Shown here: positions 46,172 to 54,589 of the stretch, in pieces
Layout: every line of letters begins with the position of its first letter
How positions within the stretch are numbered: position 1 is the first letter of the stretch
Assembly (NCBI RefSeq): GCF_030994125.1
Contig: NZ_CP099917.1
Location: 3,208,001-3,272,000, forward strand
DNA length: 64,000 nucleotides
Direction of reading: 5' to 3'
Source of the DNA: Pseudoalteromonas xiamenensis
GTDB taxonomy: Bacteria; Pseudomonadota; Gammaproteobacteria; Enterobacterales; Alteromonadaceae
Notes under the pieces: generated by a model
Told to the model about the DNA's origin: nothing
Database searches by the model: none
What the model saw: the letters and a program-made list of their open reading frames with translations, nothing else
Translations under genes and position numbers: made by a program

Positions 46172-47890
46172 TTAACTCTTCGCATCCCCAAGGTATCGTT
46201 TCGCTTTGTTTGCTTTAATACCTTGTAAATCAACAAGTACAAGGCCATCAATACAGTTATTAAACTCTGGATCGATACTAAAACTCAAAAAACTCACGCC
46301 GTTGGGTTCACACAATTCGGTGTACTGTTTGAAAAGAGTCGGAACCTGAGCGCCCATATTACCTAAGATATATTTCAATTCTGCGAAATCTTCTTTCATG
46401 TCATCGCCTGCAAAAACTTGCTGGCAATATTCTAACTGTAATGGAGTAAGTTTGAATTCATGATTTGGCTTAGCTAACGCATTTTGATTGCCATAATAGT
46501 GTTGGTAATAGTGTACAAGTAGTGCTTTGGCGTCTTCGGGAAGCGCATTAGACAAACTTACGGCACCAAACAGATAACGATGTTCAGGGTAGCGCTTTAT
46601 AAATGCACCAATACCATACCAAAGATAGTCTAAGCTTTTTCTGCCCCAATACTTAGGCTGAACGAAACTACGACCGAGTTCTAGTCCTTCTTTAAAATAG
46701 GGTGCCATATGGTCTGAGTATTGAAAGAGTGTGTCGGTGTATAACCCTTCTTTACCATAGAGTTCGAGCACTTTCGAGCTGCTGGCAAAACGATAGGCGC
46801 CAACAAGTTCAAGTTGGTTCGCATCCCATAATAAGAGATGTATGTAGTGCATATCATACTTATCAGTATCTCGGCGTTTCCCACTGCCTTCACCAACCGC
46901 CCGAAATGCAACTTCGCGTAGGCGGCCCAATTCGCGGAAAATAGTAGAACTACCTTGATAGTTGTATAAATAAATGTGCATGCCATCTTGTGTTTCGCCA
47001 ATACGCTCACACGCTTCAATCGCTTTTTTAAGCTCTTTGCGACATTCAGGCTGAGCGATTGGCGATTGTGTTTTAAGCGGCAGACTTTTTTTCGACCCTA
47101 AACGGTACAACTGTTTGCGGATGAGATTCACAATCTCTTTGTCATCTACGCCGCCGACTTGATAAGACTCTGGAGGAATACATGCGCCAATTTCAAATTC
47201 TAGCGATTTTTGGCGTTGCTTGAACATCTCTTTAACGAGCAACAGACTGGCGAGCGGTTTGTAAATCATGGATGTGCCGTAAAACAACGGACTGTTTTTG
47301 GCTTTAACTAAGATGGGTAAGATAGGACAGTTGGCCTTTTTAGCCATACGTAAAAAACCAGAATTCCATTTGCAATCTTTAACACCAGTTGGACTTAAGC
47401 GAGACACTTCACCCGCTGGGAATATCAATAGGGCACCATCATTTTTTAGATGGTTGTGAATGTTTGCGAGTTCTTGCTTTTTACTTGAACCAGATAAGTT
47501 ATCAACGGGAAGCAGTAATGAATGCATCGGGGTTAAAGACATCAGCATTCGATTGGCGACCACTTTGATATCGGGTCTCACTTTGGCAATCATACTAACC
47601 AGCGCGAGCGCATCAAGCGAACCGATAGGGTGGTTTGCAATGATAACGACTTTTCCTTCACTTGGAATGTGTTCGACTTGTTTGGGCTTGAATCGAGCGT
47701 CGAAATTTAACTCTTCCAAAACTTGTTCAACGAACTCAAGCCCTTGAAGATGCGGGTAAGTATCCGCAAATGCGACAAATTCTTGTTCGTGAAGTAGATA
47801 TCCGAGGCCTTTTTTTACGAGTCCTTTTATTTTGGGAGAGTTTTCAAGTTGTGGTAAATTGGTTTCGATAACCTTATCGACGCTAAGCAT
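46172..47890 (-). CDS. olsF: Bifunctional ornithine-lipid synthase OlsF (acyltransferase-GNAT fusion)
   Basis: 572 residues from the ATG at 47890, which has GAGG five bases upstream; an ATG 15 bases earlier is poorer. Residues about 60-260 are a PlsC-like acyltransferase (VVIIANHPIGSLDALALV, then LLIFPAGEVSR). Residues about 300-520 are an OlsB-like N-acyltransferase of the GNAT fold (YLYNYQGSSTIFRELGRLREVAFRAVGEGSGKRRDTDKYD, ELGRSFVQPKYWGRKSLDYLWYGIG). This order matches OlsF, characterised in Serratia and Vibrio. There the C-terminal part makes lyso-ornithine lipid and the N-terminal part adds the second acyl chain. The substrate assignment is by family. Confidence 0.85.
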   Translation of the reverse strand: MLSVDKVIETNLPQLENSPKIKGLVKKGLGYLLHEQEFVAFADTYPHLQGLEFVEQVLEELNFDARFKPKQVEHIPSEGKVVIIANHPIGSLDALALVSMIAKVRPDIKVVANRMLMSLTPMHSLLLPVDNLSGSSKKQELANIHNHLKNDGALLIFPAGEVSRLSPTGVKDCKWNSGFLRMAKKANCPILPILVKAKNSPLFYGTSMIYKPLASLLLVKEMFKQRQKSLEFEIGACIPPESYQVGGVDDKEIVNLIRKQLYRLGSKKSLPLKTQSPIAQPECRKELKKAIEACERIGETQDGMHIYLYNYQGSSTIFRELGRLREVAFRAVGEGSGKRRDTDKYDMHYIHLLLWDANQLELVGAYRFASSSKVLELYGKEGLYTDTLFQYSDHMAPYFKEGLELGRSFVQPKYWGRKSLDYLWYGIGAFIKRYPEHRYLFGAVSLSNALPEDAKALLVHYYQHYYGNQNALAKPNHEFKLTPLQLEYCQQVFAGDDMKEDFAELKYILGNMGAQVPTLFKQYTELCEPNGVSFLSFSIDPEFNNCIDGLVLVDLQGIKANKAKRYLGDAKS

Positions 47891-48018
47891 ACGGACCTCA
47901 AACATCGTAGAGAGAATGCTGCAAGCCTAAAAAGAACACATGACAAGCATGTTGCAAAAGTGTGGCATTTTTTTGTCGGTTGTAGCGGTGCTGGCGCTAA
48001 ATTTCTTAGGAAACGACT

Positions 48019-48939
48019 ATGTCATTGTTAGTTTGTGTACCAAATCGCGATAATTCAAAGCTGATTGATAAACTCCAACAACGCTTGCCAGATACCGATA
48101 TTCAAATTTGGCCTGACATTACTTCCTTTGAAACAATAGAAGTAGTCTTGGCTTGGAATGCGCCTTCAAGTCTTTGGACTCAATTACCAAACCTGAAACT
48201 TGTTCAGTCTTACGGTGCTGGCGTAGACAGCATCGATTTTGACTCTTTGCCTGAGGGGGTGCAGGTTGCTCGCATCGTTGACACCAGTCTCGCGACTGAT
48301 ATGGCTGAATATGTTTTAACTCATGTGCTCGCGCATAAATTGCGCCTTACCCAGTACATTCGTCAGCAAAAAGAGCAAATATGGAAACCAAACCGCGCAT
48401 TCTCCCACAACAAGGTTGGCATTCTCGGTTTTGGGCAGTTAGGGCAAGCCGCGGCTGATAGGCTGTTACAAAATGGCTTTGAAGTGAGCGCGTGGTCTGC
48501 ACGCGAGAAACACCACGATAGGGTGCATTGTGTTCATGGTCAGGAAGGCCTGTGGCAGCTCGTTGAGGCAGTCGATTATGTCGTGTGTTTACTGCCATTA
48601 ACGAAAGAGACAACGGGAATGCTAAACCGAGATTTTTTTAAGAAAATGCCAGAGCATGCCGTGCTGATTAATGTTGCGCGCGGTAAACATCTTGTCGAGC
48701 AAGATTTAGTGGATGCTTTGAATGCGGGGGAGCTTCGAGCAGCAACATTGGATGTGTTTACGGTTGAACCTCTTCCGGCAAACCATGTATTTTGGTCTCA
48801 TGAGAAAATAACGATCACACCACATGCGGCTGCTTTGACTTGTCTCAAGACGGCTATCCATCAAATCGCTGAGAATGTATTGAATGTGGCGTCGAATAAA
48901 GAAATTCAACATTTAGTCGATAAAAGAAAAGGTTATTAG
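48019..48939 (+). CDS. ghrA: 2-hydroxyacid dehydrogenase, GhrA-like glyoxylate/hydroxypyruvate reductase
   Basis: 306 residues. NAD(P)-binding GILGFGQLGQAAADRL near 138, and catalytic residues of the D-isomer-specific dehydrogenases: Arg in LINVARGKHLVEQDLVDAL, Glu in DVFTVEPLPANH and His in ITPHAAALT. Length and sequence fit the GhrA subgroup, which reduces glyoxylate and hydroxypyruvate. Isolated gene with no metabolic neighbours. Confidence 0.88.
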   Translation: MSLLVCVPNRDNSKLIDKLQQRLPDTDIQIWPDITSFETIEVVLAWNAPSSLWTQLPNLKLVQSYGAGVDSIDFDSLPEGVQVARIVDTSLATDMAEYVLTHVLAHKLRLTQYIRQQKEQIWKPNRAFSHNKVGILGFGQLGQAAADRLLQNGFEVSAWSAREKHHDRVHCVHGQEGLWQLVEAVDYVVCLLPLTKETTGMLNRDFFKKMPEHAVLINVARGKHLVEQDLVDALNAGELRAATLDVFTVEPLPANHVFWSHEKITITPHAAALTCLKTAIHQIAENVLNVASNKEIQHLVDKRKGY

Positions 48940-49114
48940 TCAGCGATATTGATTCGAAAATATCGTTGTCTATTAGAAAACAATCGGTTTTATTGAGATT
49001 ACGCTTAAACTCATACTTAATTAGGTCAATTACTGTATAAAAAAACATATTGATGATTTTGTAACCATTAAGTAACGTAAGCGTGATAATAAAAATAAAA
49101 TAAAGGTGCAAGCG

Positions 49115-49267
49115 ATGAGAAACAACCAAGGTGGGGTTAAGTTCGGTTTTGTTCTGCTGTCTGTTTTAGTCCTCGGTGTCTCGGCTTGGTTTACCCAAGC
49201 ACAGGCAAGTGAACGTCCAGCAAGTACCTCACACGTTAAGTTGAATCATCAAAAAAGCCACAATTAA
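49115..49267 (+). CDS. Short exported or membrane-anchored peptide (50 aa), unknown
   Basis: 50 residues. The ATG at 49115 follows AAAGGTG at good spacing. Residues about 9-25 are hydrophobic (KFGFVLLSVLVLGVSAW) and look like a signal or anchor ending near FTQAQA|S. The remaining 20 or so residues are polar and basic. The last codons and the stop lie inside the left arm of a perfect terminator, so the mRNA is barely longer than the ORF. It could be a secreted small peptide, a small membrane protein or a dual-function RNA. No family was recognised. Confidence 0.5.
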   Translation: MRNNQGGVKFGFVLLSVLVLGVSAWFTQAQASERPASTSHVKLNHQKSHN

Positions 49268-49278
49268 TTGTGGCTTTT
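49253..49278 (+). terminator. Terminator overlapping the end of the 50-aa ORF
   Basis: Perfect palindrome: AAAAGCCACAATT and its complement, ending TTTT. It overlaps the last codons and stop of the small ORF. Confidence 0.85.
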
Positions 49279-49347
49279 CAATTTAATACTATTAAGCAAA
49301 TAATAACGTTATGTAAGCTGTTGCCCCTGATGTCTTTTTCATTGAGA

Positions 49348-49932
49348 TCATCGTTTTGCGTGAAGTTCTCTGTTTTCCGCTTTTTTCTCATCACTTTTTT
49401 TCAGTAAAACATACGTAGAGCCAGTGCCACCATGGCAGGCCATCGCACTATGAAATGCGAGCACTTCAGGCATTTCCTGAAGCCATTTATTCACGTAGCT
49501 TTTTAACACCGCTGGAAATGGTTTACTGTTGATCCCTTTTCCATGCCTCACGAGGAGAACACGAATATTACGCTGGTGGCAGTCGCGGATAAACTCGAAA
49601 AGGGTTTGCCTAGCTTCTCTGAAGGGTTTGCCGTGCAAGTCCAACGTCGCATCAATTTGATACTTTGCTAATCGCAAATTTTTATAAACGCCATCTTGAA
49701 CCCCTGATTTTTTGAAGGCCAAAACGTCATGAGGGTCGAGAAAATCAACGTATTCAGTAGATAAATAATTAGGATCGAATTCTAACTCTTTTTCCGCTGC
49801 TTCACGTCGTAGCAACTGTGATAGGGTTGGGTCGTGTTTTGCTTGTTTTAAGGCGACGTTGTTGTCCTTTGCCAAGGGAACGACATCGCCCATCGAAGCT
49901 AAAAAAGTTCTGAATCGGTCATCGCCATACAA
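49348..49932 (-). CDS. smrA: Smr-domain DNA endonuclease SmrA
   Basis: 194 residues from a TTG at 49932, where similarity to E. coli SmrA (YdaL) begins (GDDRFRTFLASMGDVVPLAKDNN). A TTG at 49989 would add 19 residues, and an ATG at 49893 would cut into the aligned part. The Smr domain (about 90-175) has IDATLDLHGKPFREARQTLFEFI and VLLVRHGKG, then HSAMACHGGTGSTYVLLKK. Known SmrA has DNA-nicking activity; its cellular role is unclear. The end ENRELHAKR matches the family. Confidence 0.88.
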   Translation of the reverse strand: MYGDDRFRTFLASMGDVVPLAKDNNVALKQAKHDPTLSQLLRREAAEKELEFDPNYLSTEYVDFLDPHDVLAFKKSGVQDGVYKNLRLAKYQIDATLDLHGKPFREARQTLFEFIRDCHQRNIRVLLVRHGKGINSKPFPAVLKSYVNKWLQEMPEVLAFHSAMACHGGTGSTYVLLKKSDEKKAENRELHAKR

Positions 49933-49992
49933 TCGCTCCAGAGAAAAGCTCAGATGCGTTGATTTTAGCGAACAACCGACAGGATGCAATCT

Positions 49993-50241
49993 TTAAGCGT
50001 GCTTACCAAGGCTAAGTGGGCTATAAGTGAACACTTTAAATAAATAAAACGTATTTATTAAGATAAGGCTCAAATTAGACACGACACTGGTATTCATTAA
50101 GTCAAAAGCAAAAGACAAAAATAGCATACTACATGCTGCGGTCGCAGCAATGCGCAGCAAGCGTACTTGGGTGATGAAAAAGGCACCTAAGCCAAGTACT
50201 AATAGAATTACATTTACAAGCCAGTGAAGTTCGTTGAGCAT
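49993..50241 (-). CDS. Small hydrophobic membrane protein, unknown
   Basis: 82 residues with about three hydrophobic segments (6-24, 30-48 and 54-72) and a short C-terminal tail (SPLSLGKHA). No family was recognised. It sits between the 153-aa protein gene and smrA on the same strand with a short gap, so it may be co-transcribed with smrA. Confidence 0.6.
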   Translation of the reverse strand: MLNELHWLVNVILLVLGLGAFFITQVRLLRIAATAACSMLFLSFAFDLMNTSVVSNLSLILINTFYLFKVFTYSPLSLGKHA

Positions 50242-50338
50242 TTTCTCGTTTAATCATGGTGGTCAGGAAGGTGGCCATTATGGTGATCCTTTAACCACCT
50301 TTCAAACGAGTATTTTTCTCTATTTCGGATTAGTTATT

Positions 50339-50800
50339 TTAATTCGAAATCAATTTCATCATCGCGGCGAAAAAGCCTTTTTTTGCTACAATTTGATAAC
50401 GCTGACAACTGTCAGGATTGTTCTCTTCAACACATAAATACAGTGTGTTGCGATCAAGCGCTGGCCTTGGGTGTAAGTTTGAGTCGAACAAGACCGGATT
50501 CAAGCCGGGTAATCCAGGCCAGTAAACACTTTCTGCCACCATACCCAACTTTTCGTAAGTAATCAGTTGTGGCTTTGGAAACAAGATTGCGATTATGAGC
50601 AAGACGGCTGCGCTTCCCCAGCGTTTGGTATTAAATTTCTTCGGTTGTTCAGCTTGTTGTGCCAATTGCTGTTGACGTAAAAGCTGTTGTTGGCGCTGTA
50701 ATTGCTGAGGTGACGGCTTTTTGCTCGCTGGACGCTTTATTTGCTTTTTTGCCGACGTTGCACCAAGCAGTGCTTGTTTTTTTTGTTGTTGATTTGCCAT
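50339..50800 (-). CDS. Q-rich single-pass membrane protein, unknown
   Basis: 153 residues. The first 50 are basic and glutamine-rich (KKPSPQQLQRQQQLLRQQQLAQQAEQ), one hydrophobic segment lies at about 63-75 (AAVLLIIAILFP), and the last 75 form a small domain with two cysteines (LYLCVEENNPDSCQRYQIV). Cytoplasmic Q/K-rich tail with an external domain is the likely topology. No family was recognised. Confidence 0.6.
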   Translation of the reverse strand: MANQQQKKQALLGATSAKKQIKRPASKKPSPQQLQRQQQLLRQQQLAQQAEQPKKFNTKRWGSAAVLLIIAILFPKPQLITYEKLGMVAESVYWPGLPGLNPVLFDSNLHPRPALDRNTLYLCVEENNPDSCQRYQIVAKKGFFAAMMKLISN

Positions 50801-50892
50801 GAGAAGCTTGTCGCCTTTTGTTGCAGGACTCTATAATAGTTCTATGCTATTAATATAGCGTATTTTGCTATGTCAGCCTATGGGAAAGGAAT

Positions 50893-51276
50893 ATGGAATC
50901 ACAAATCTCAATTTTAATTGTTGATGATGTAGGGACAGTGCGCAGTTTTTTACACCAAACGCTAACTCACTTGGGAATTGATAATGTTAGAGAGGCATCT
51001 ACGGCGACTCAATGTGTAAAGGCGTGCGAAGAAAGGCATTTTGATATAGTGTTTCTTGATATCGAGTTACCTGATGGTGACGGTAAAGATCTGATTGCGC
51101 GACTGAGCGAAATAATTCCAGATGTGAATGTCGTGATGGTGTCAGCTCATTCAACGGTAGAAAATGTGAAAGATGCAATTGAACGCGGCGCGAAAGGATT
51201 TGTCGTAAAACCATTTTCACCTAAGAAAATAGCGGCAATGTTAAAGAAGTTTTATCCAGAGCTTGAATTAGCTTAA
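50893..51276 (+). CDS. Single-domain CheY-like response regulator
   Basis: 127 residues covering only a receiver: acidic pair in ILIVDDVGTVRSFL, phospho-acceptor Asp56 (VFLDIELPDGDG), Ser/Thr in VVMVSAHS and Lys in FVVKPFSPKK. GGAAAGGAAT precedes the start. With no output domain, it should act by contact or phosphotransfer. No kinase gene is adjacent. It shares a terminator with the convergent rpsT. Confidence 0.92.
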   Translation: MESQISILIVDDVGTVRSFLHQTLTHLGIDNVREASTATQCVKACEERHFDIVFLDIELPDGDGKDLIARLSEIIPDVNVVMVSAHSTVENVKDAIERGAKGFVVKPFSPKKIAAMLKKFYPELELA

Positions 51277-51324
51277 TGGCTTGATGTGATTTCGTCTCAG
51301 CAAAATGGCTGGACTTTAGAAAGC

Positions 51325-51347
51325 AAAAAACCGGCAAAGCCGGTTTT
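51325..51347. terminator. Bidirectional terminator between the CheY-like gene and rpsT
   Basis: AAAAAACCGGC/GCCGGTTTTTT with a three-base loop, a perfect stem flanked by A and T runs, serving both convergent genes. Confidence 0.93.
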
Positions 51348-51367
51348 TTTAGTCTTGCAAAAACAAA

Positions 51368-51628
51368 TTATAGTGCTTTGATTTTAGCAACTAGACGGCT
51401 CTTGTGACGAGCAGCTTTGTTTTTGTGAATTAGACCTTTTGACGCGTAACGGTCAAGGATTGGCGTAGCTACAGCTAGTGCTTGAGTTGCAGCTTCTTTA
51501 TCGCCAGCTTGGATAGCAGCGATTACTTTCTTAGTGAAAGTACGCATCATTGAACGACGGCTTGCGTTGTGCTTGCGGCTTTTTTCGCTAGTTACAGCGC
51601 GTTTTTTTGCAGACTTGATGTTAGCCAA
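51368..51628 (-). CDS. rpsT: 30S ribosomal protein S20
   Basis: 86 residues, very basic: [34 protein letters not shown]. The start codon is TTG with AGGAG six bases upstream. E. coli rpsT also starts with UUG, which is linked to its autogenous translational control, so the same regulation is plausible. It is divergent from murJ across about 350 bp, the standard order. Confidence 0.97.
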   Translation of the reverse strand: MANIKSAKKRAVTSEKSRKHNASRRSMMRTFTKKVIAAIQAGDKEAATQALAVATPILDRYASKGLIHKNKAARHKSRLVAKIKAL

Positions 51629-51980
51629 GGTATGCTCCTAACAATCTTAAAATAAGCTTAATTTAAAGGCCGAGGACTATGCCTGTTTTCACCATGAAAG
51701 TCAACGTTAATTTCACTTCCACGCGCCTTTTACTACTTCATTAATTGGCCTGTAGTACACTTGCTCGTTGACCAATTTGGCAATGAAGTGTGGGTCACTC
51801 AGGCAATTGAACTGCTTGATTTCACCATCACCTGGCCGTTTAAGCAGTTATTGGCGCGCATTGTAACAAAGCTGAAGTATGCCGCATAGTCTAAATTCTA
51901 ATAATGTTGTGGTTTTTAATCTCTGCCGTTGTAAAGCTGTGGCATAATGCGTCGGTTAAGGTGTTTTGGGAAGAGTAGTT
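51629..51980. other. Interval between rpsT and murJ with a start-less open frame
   Basis: About 350 bases that must hold the divergent promoters. On the + strand 51698-51889 is open for 63 codons with natural-looking content (FYYFINWPVVHLLVDQFGN), but it has no start codon. Removing one A at 51697-51699 would place an ATG in frame. It may be a decayed or mis-sequenced small gene, or chance. Confidence 0.3.
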
Positions 51981-53558
51981 GTGGCCAAAGGCTTATTTCG
52001 TTCTGGGATGATTGTAAGCGCGATGACGATGATATCGCGTGTGATGGGGCTAGTACGCGACTCTGTGGTTGCGAATATTTTAGGGGCTGGGGCGGCAGCG
52101 GACGTCTTTCTATTCGCCAACCGAATTCCTAATTTTTTACGCCGTTTATTTGCCGAAGGGGCGTTTGCACAAGCATTTGTGCCAGTACTGGCGGAAATAA
52201 AAGAACAACATGGTGATGACAAAGTTCGTCTCTTCGTTGCTCAAGCAGCGGGAACATTGGGCACAATTTTGATGCTGGTTACGCTGCTCGGTGTTATTGG
52301 TTCCCCCATAGTTGCTGCACTATTTGGAACAGGGTGGTTTATTGATTGGTGGCAAGGCGGGGAAGATGCTTATCGGTTTGAATTAGCCTCGAGTCTATTG
52401 AAACTCACGTTTCCCTATCTTTTTTTCATTAGTTTAGTTGCACTAAGTGGTGCGGTGCTGAATGTTTACAATCGCTTCGCCGCTGCTGCATTTACGCCTG
52501 TGCTGTTAAATATCTCAATCATATTGTGTGCAATTTATTTGCACGATAAGTTTGAAGTGAGTGCCTATGCGCTTGCATTAGGGGTGTTTATTGGCGGAGT
52601 GGTTCAATTTTTGTTCCAATTACCGTTTTTGGCGAAGCTGGGCATGCTAAAAATGCCAACCTTTGCATGGCGCTCACCTGAAATCACAAAAGTCCGTAAG
52701 TTGATGATCCCAGCGCTGTTTGGAGTATCTATTAGTCAAATCAACTTGCTTTTAGATACCGTCATAGCGTCTTTATTGGAAAAGGGCTCTATTGCTTGGC
52801 TCTATTATTCCGATAGATTGATTGAATTTCCACTTGGGTTATTTGGTATCGGTATTGCGACCGTTATTTTACCCGCTCTATCAAAATTGCACGCCAATGC
52901 GAAACTTGAGGATTTCCAACACACATTGGACTGGGGGGTTCGCTTTGTTTTATTGCTTGGCTTTCCGGCGATGTTAGGGTTGTCGGTTATTAGCCCTCTC
53001 ATTATTACTGTGCTTTTCGATCATGGAGCGTTTAGCGCCACTGACGTCGACAACGTTCGAGCTGTATCACTCGGCGTGATGGCCTATTCGGCAGGTTTGG
53101 TCAGTTTTATGCTCATAAAAGTCCTGGCGCCTGGTTTTTATTCACGTCAGGACACCAAAACCCCAGTTAAAATCGGCATCAAGATGTTAGTGTTGAATAT
53201 GGCGTTCAATTTAATGCTTGCCCCATTCATTGGTTATTTGGGCTTGGCTTTAGCAACATCGCTATCAGCCACGTGCAATGCTTGGTTATTGTATCGCCAT
53301 CTGAAAAAACAAAACGTCTACACATTGTCTAATTTTAGTGTGTGGTTCACGGCAAAGTGCGTGGTCGCAAGTGTTGTGATGGCGTTTGTAGTCTTGCAAG
53401 TATCACAGGCCTTTTCTTGGCAAACTTGGGCATTGGCCGAGCAAGTTGGGTTTCTGTGTGGCGTGCTAATGGTGGCTGGCGTTGTTTACTTTAGTATTCT
53501 CTTTATATTAGGCATTCGACTTAAAACCATCAAAGACGTGTCAAATTCTACCCTGTAG
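51981..53558 (+). CDS. murJ: Lipid II flippase MurJ (MviN)
   Basis: 525 residues from the GTG at 51981, preceded by GGAAGAG; an in-frame TTG 15 bases upstream is less likely. About 14 membrane helices of the MOP superfamily. Family blocks are GLFRSGMIVSAMTMISRVMGLVRDSVVANILG and AADVFLFANRIPNFLRRLFAEGAFAQAFVPVL. It moves lipid-linked peptidoglycan precursor across the inner membrane. First gene of a string reaching ispH. Confidence 0.96.
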   Translation: MAKGLFRSGMIVSAMTMISRVMGLVRDSVVANILGAGAAADVFLFANRIPNFLRRLFAEGAFAQAFVPVLAEIKEQHGDDKVRLFVAQAAGTLGTILMLVTLLGVIGSPIVAALFGTGWFIDWWQGGEDAYRFELASSLLKLTFPYLFFISLVALSGAVLNVYNRFAAAAFTPVLLNISIILCAIYLHDKFEVSAYALALGVFIGGVVQFLFQLPFLAKLGMLKMPTFAWRSPEITKVRKLMIPALFGVSISQINLLLDTVIASLLEKGSIAWLYYSDRLIEFPLGLFGIGIATVILPALSKLHANAKLEDFQHTLDWGVRFVLLLGFPAMLGLSVISPLIITVLFDHGAFSATDVDNVRAVSLGVMAYSAGLVSFMLIKVLAPGFYSRQDTKTPVKIGIKMLVLNMAFNLMLAPFIGYLGLALATSLSATCNAWLLYRHLKKQNVYTLSNFSVWFTAKCVVASVVMAFVVLQVSQAFSWQTWALAEQVGFLCGVLMVAGVVYFSILFILGIRLKTIKDVSNSTL

Positions 53559-53634
53559 TGTGTGTGCAAATGGGCATAACTTGGGTATAATCGGGCACTT
53601 TAGTGAAATTTTTGAGCGGCCAAGCAGGTTAAAA

Positions 53635-54561
53635 ATGCAGTTAATTCGAGGTATCCACAATATTCGTCCTTGCCACTTTGGTTGCGTGCTGACGATTGGA
53701 AACTTTGATGGTGTGCATTTGGGGCATGCGGCGGTGATCAACGGTCTCATGCAAGATGCAAAAAGGTTGGGGTTACCGAGCACAGTGATGTTGTTTGAAC
53801 CTCAGCCTCAAGAGTTTTTTGCAAAAGACAAAGCGCCTGCGCGGTTGACGCGTTTAAGAGACAAATTGAAATTACTCGCGGAGTTAGGCGTAGAACGCGT
53901 CATCTGTGTTAGTTTTAATCACCGATTCGCCAATATGGCGGCAGATCAATTTGTTCAAGATATCCTTGTAAACAAGTTGGGTGTCAAAGCGTTAACGGTA
54001 GGCGATGATTTCCGTTTTGGACATAAGCGTGTAGGTGATTTCGATATGCTGCATTCGCTTGGTGAACAAAGTGGAATGGCCGTTAAAAGCACAGCTAGTT
54101 TCAAGAATTTAAATGCTCGGGTTAGTAGCACCCTAATACGCGAAGCGCTTGCAAAAGGGGAGATAGGTGTTGCCAATGGCATGCTAGGTCACCCATATGC
54201 GATTGCTGGACGTGTCATACATGGCTGGAAGAAAGGGCGCGAGCTTGGTTTTCGAACTGCCAATGTTGCACTGAAACGTGAAGTTAGTCCCGTGCATGGC
54301 GTGTTTGCCGTTCAGGTATCTTTAAACGGTAAACAGTTTAAAGGGGTTGCCAATGTTGGCACCAAGCCTACATTGAATGGCACAAAAGCGTTGTTAGAAG
54401 TCCATCTTTTTGACTTCCAACAAGAGATCTACGGTCAGTTTATTCATGTGGAGCTTCTTCATAAGCTTCGCAACGAGAAAAAGTTTGAAACCTTAGCACA
54501 CCTCGTCACACAAATTCATCAAGATGTGGCAGATGCACAGCAATGGTTTAGTGTTAATTAA
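53635..54561 (+). CDS. ribF: Bifunctional riboflavin kinase/FAD synthetase RibF
   Basis: 308 residues from the ATG at 53635; an extended frame back to 53560 is not coding by homology. The N-terminal adenylyltransferase domain has TIGNFDGVHLGHAAVI and VGDDFRFGHKRVGD, and the C-terminal kinase domain has GRVIHGWKKGRELGFRTANV and the Thr-rich GVANVGTKPTL. Makes FMN and FAD from riboflavin. No FMN riboswitch was seen upstream. Confidence 0.97.
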   Translation: MQLIRGIHNIRPCHFGCVLTIGNFDGVHLGHAAVINGLMQDAKRLGLPSTVMLFEPQPQEFFAKDKAPARLTRLRDKLKLLAELGVERVICVSFNHRFANMAADQFVQDILVNKLGVKALTVGDDFRFGHKRVGDFDMLHSLGEQSGMAVKSTASFKNLNARVSSTLIREALAKGEIGVANGMLGHPYAIAGRVIHGWKKGRELGFRTANVALKREVSPVHGVFAVQVSLNGKQFKGVANVGTKPTLNGTKALLEVHLFDFQQEIYGQFIHVELLHKLRNEKKFETLAHLVTQIHQDVADAQQWFSVN

Positions 54562-54589
54562 TCAGTAGCCGATACGGAAAGTAGGATAA

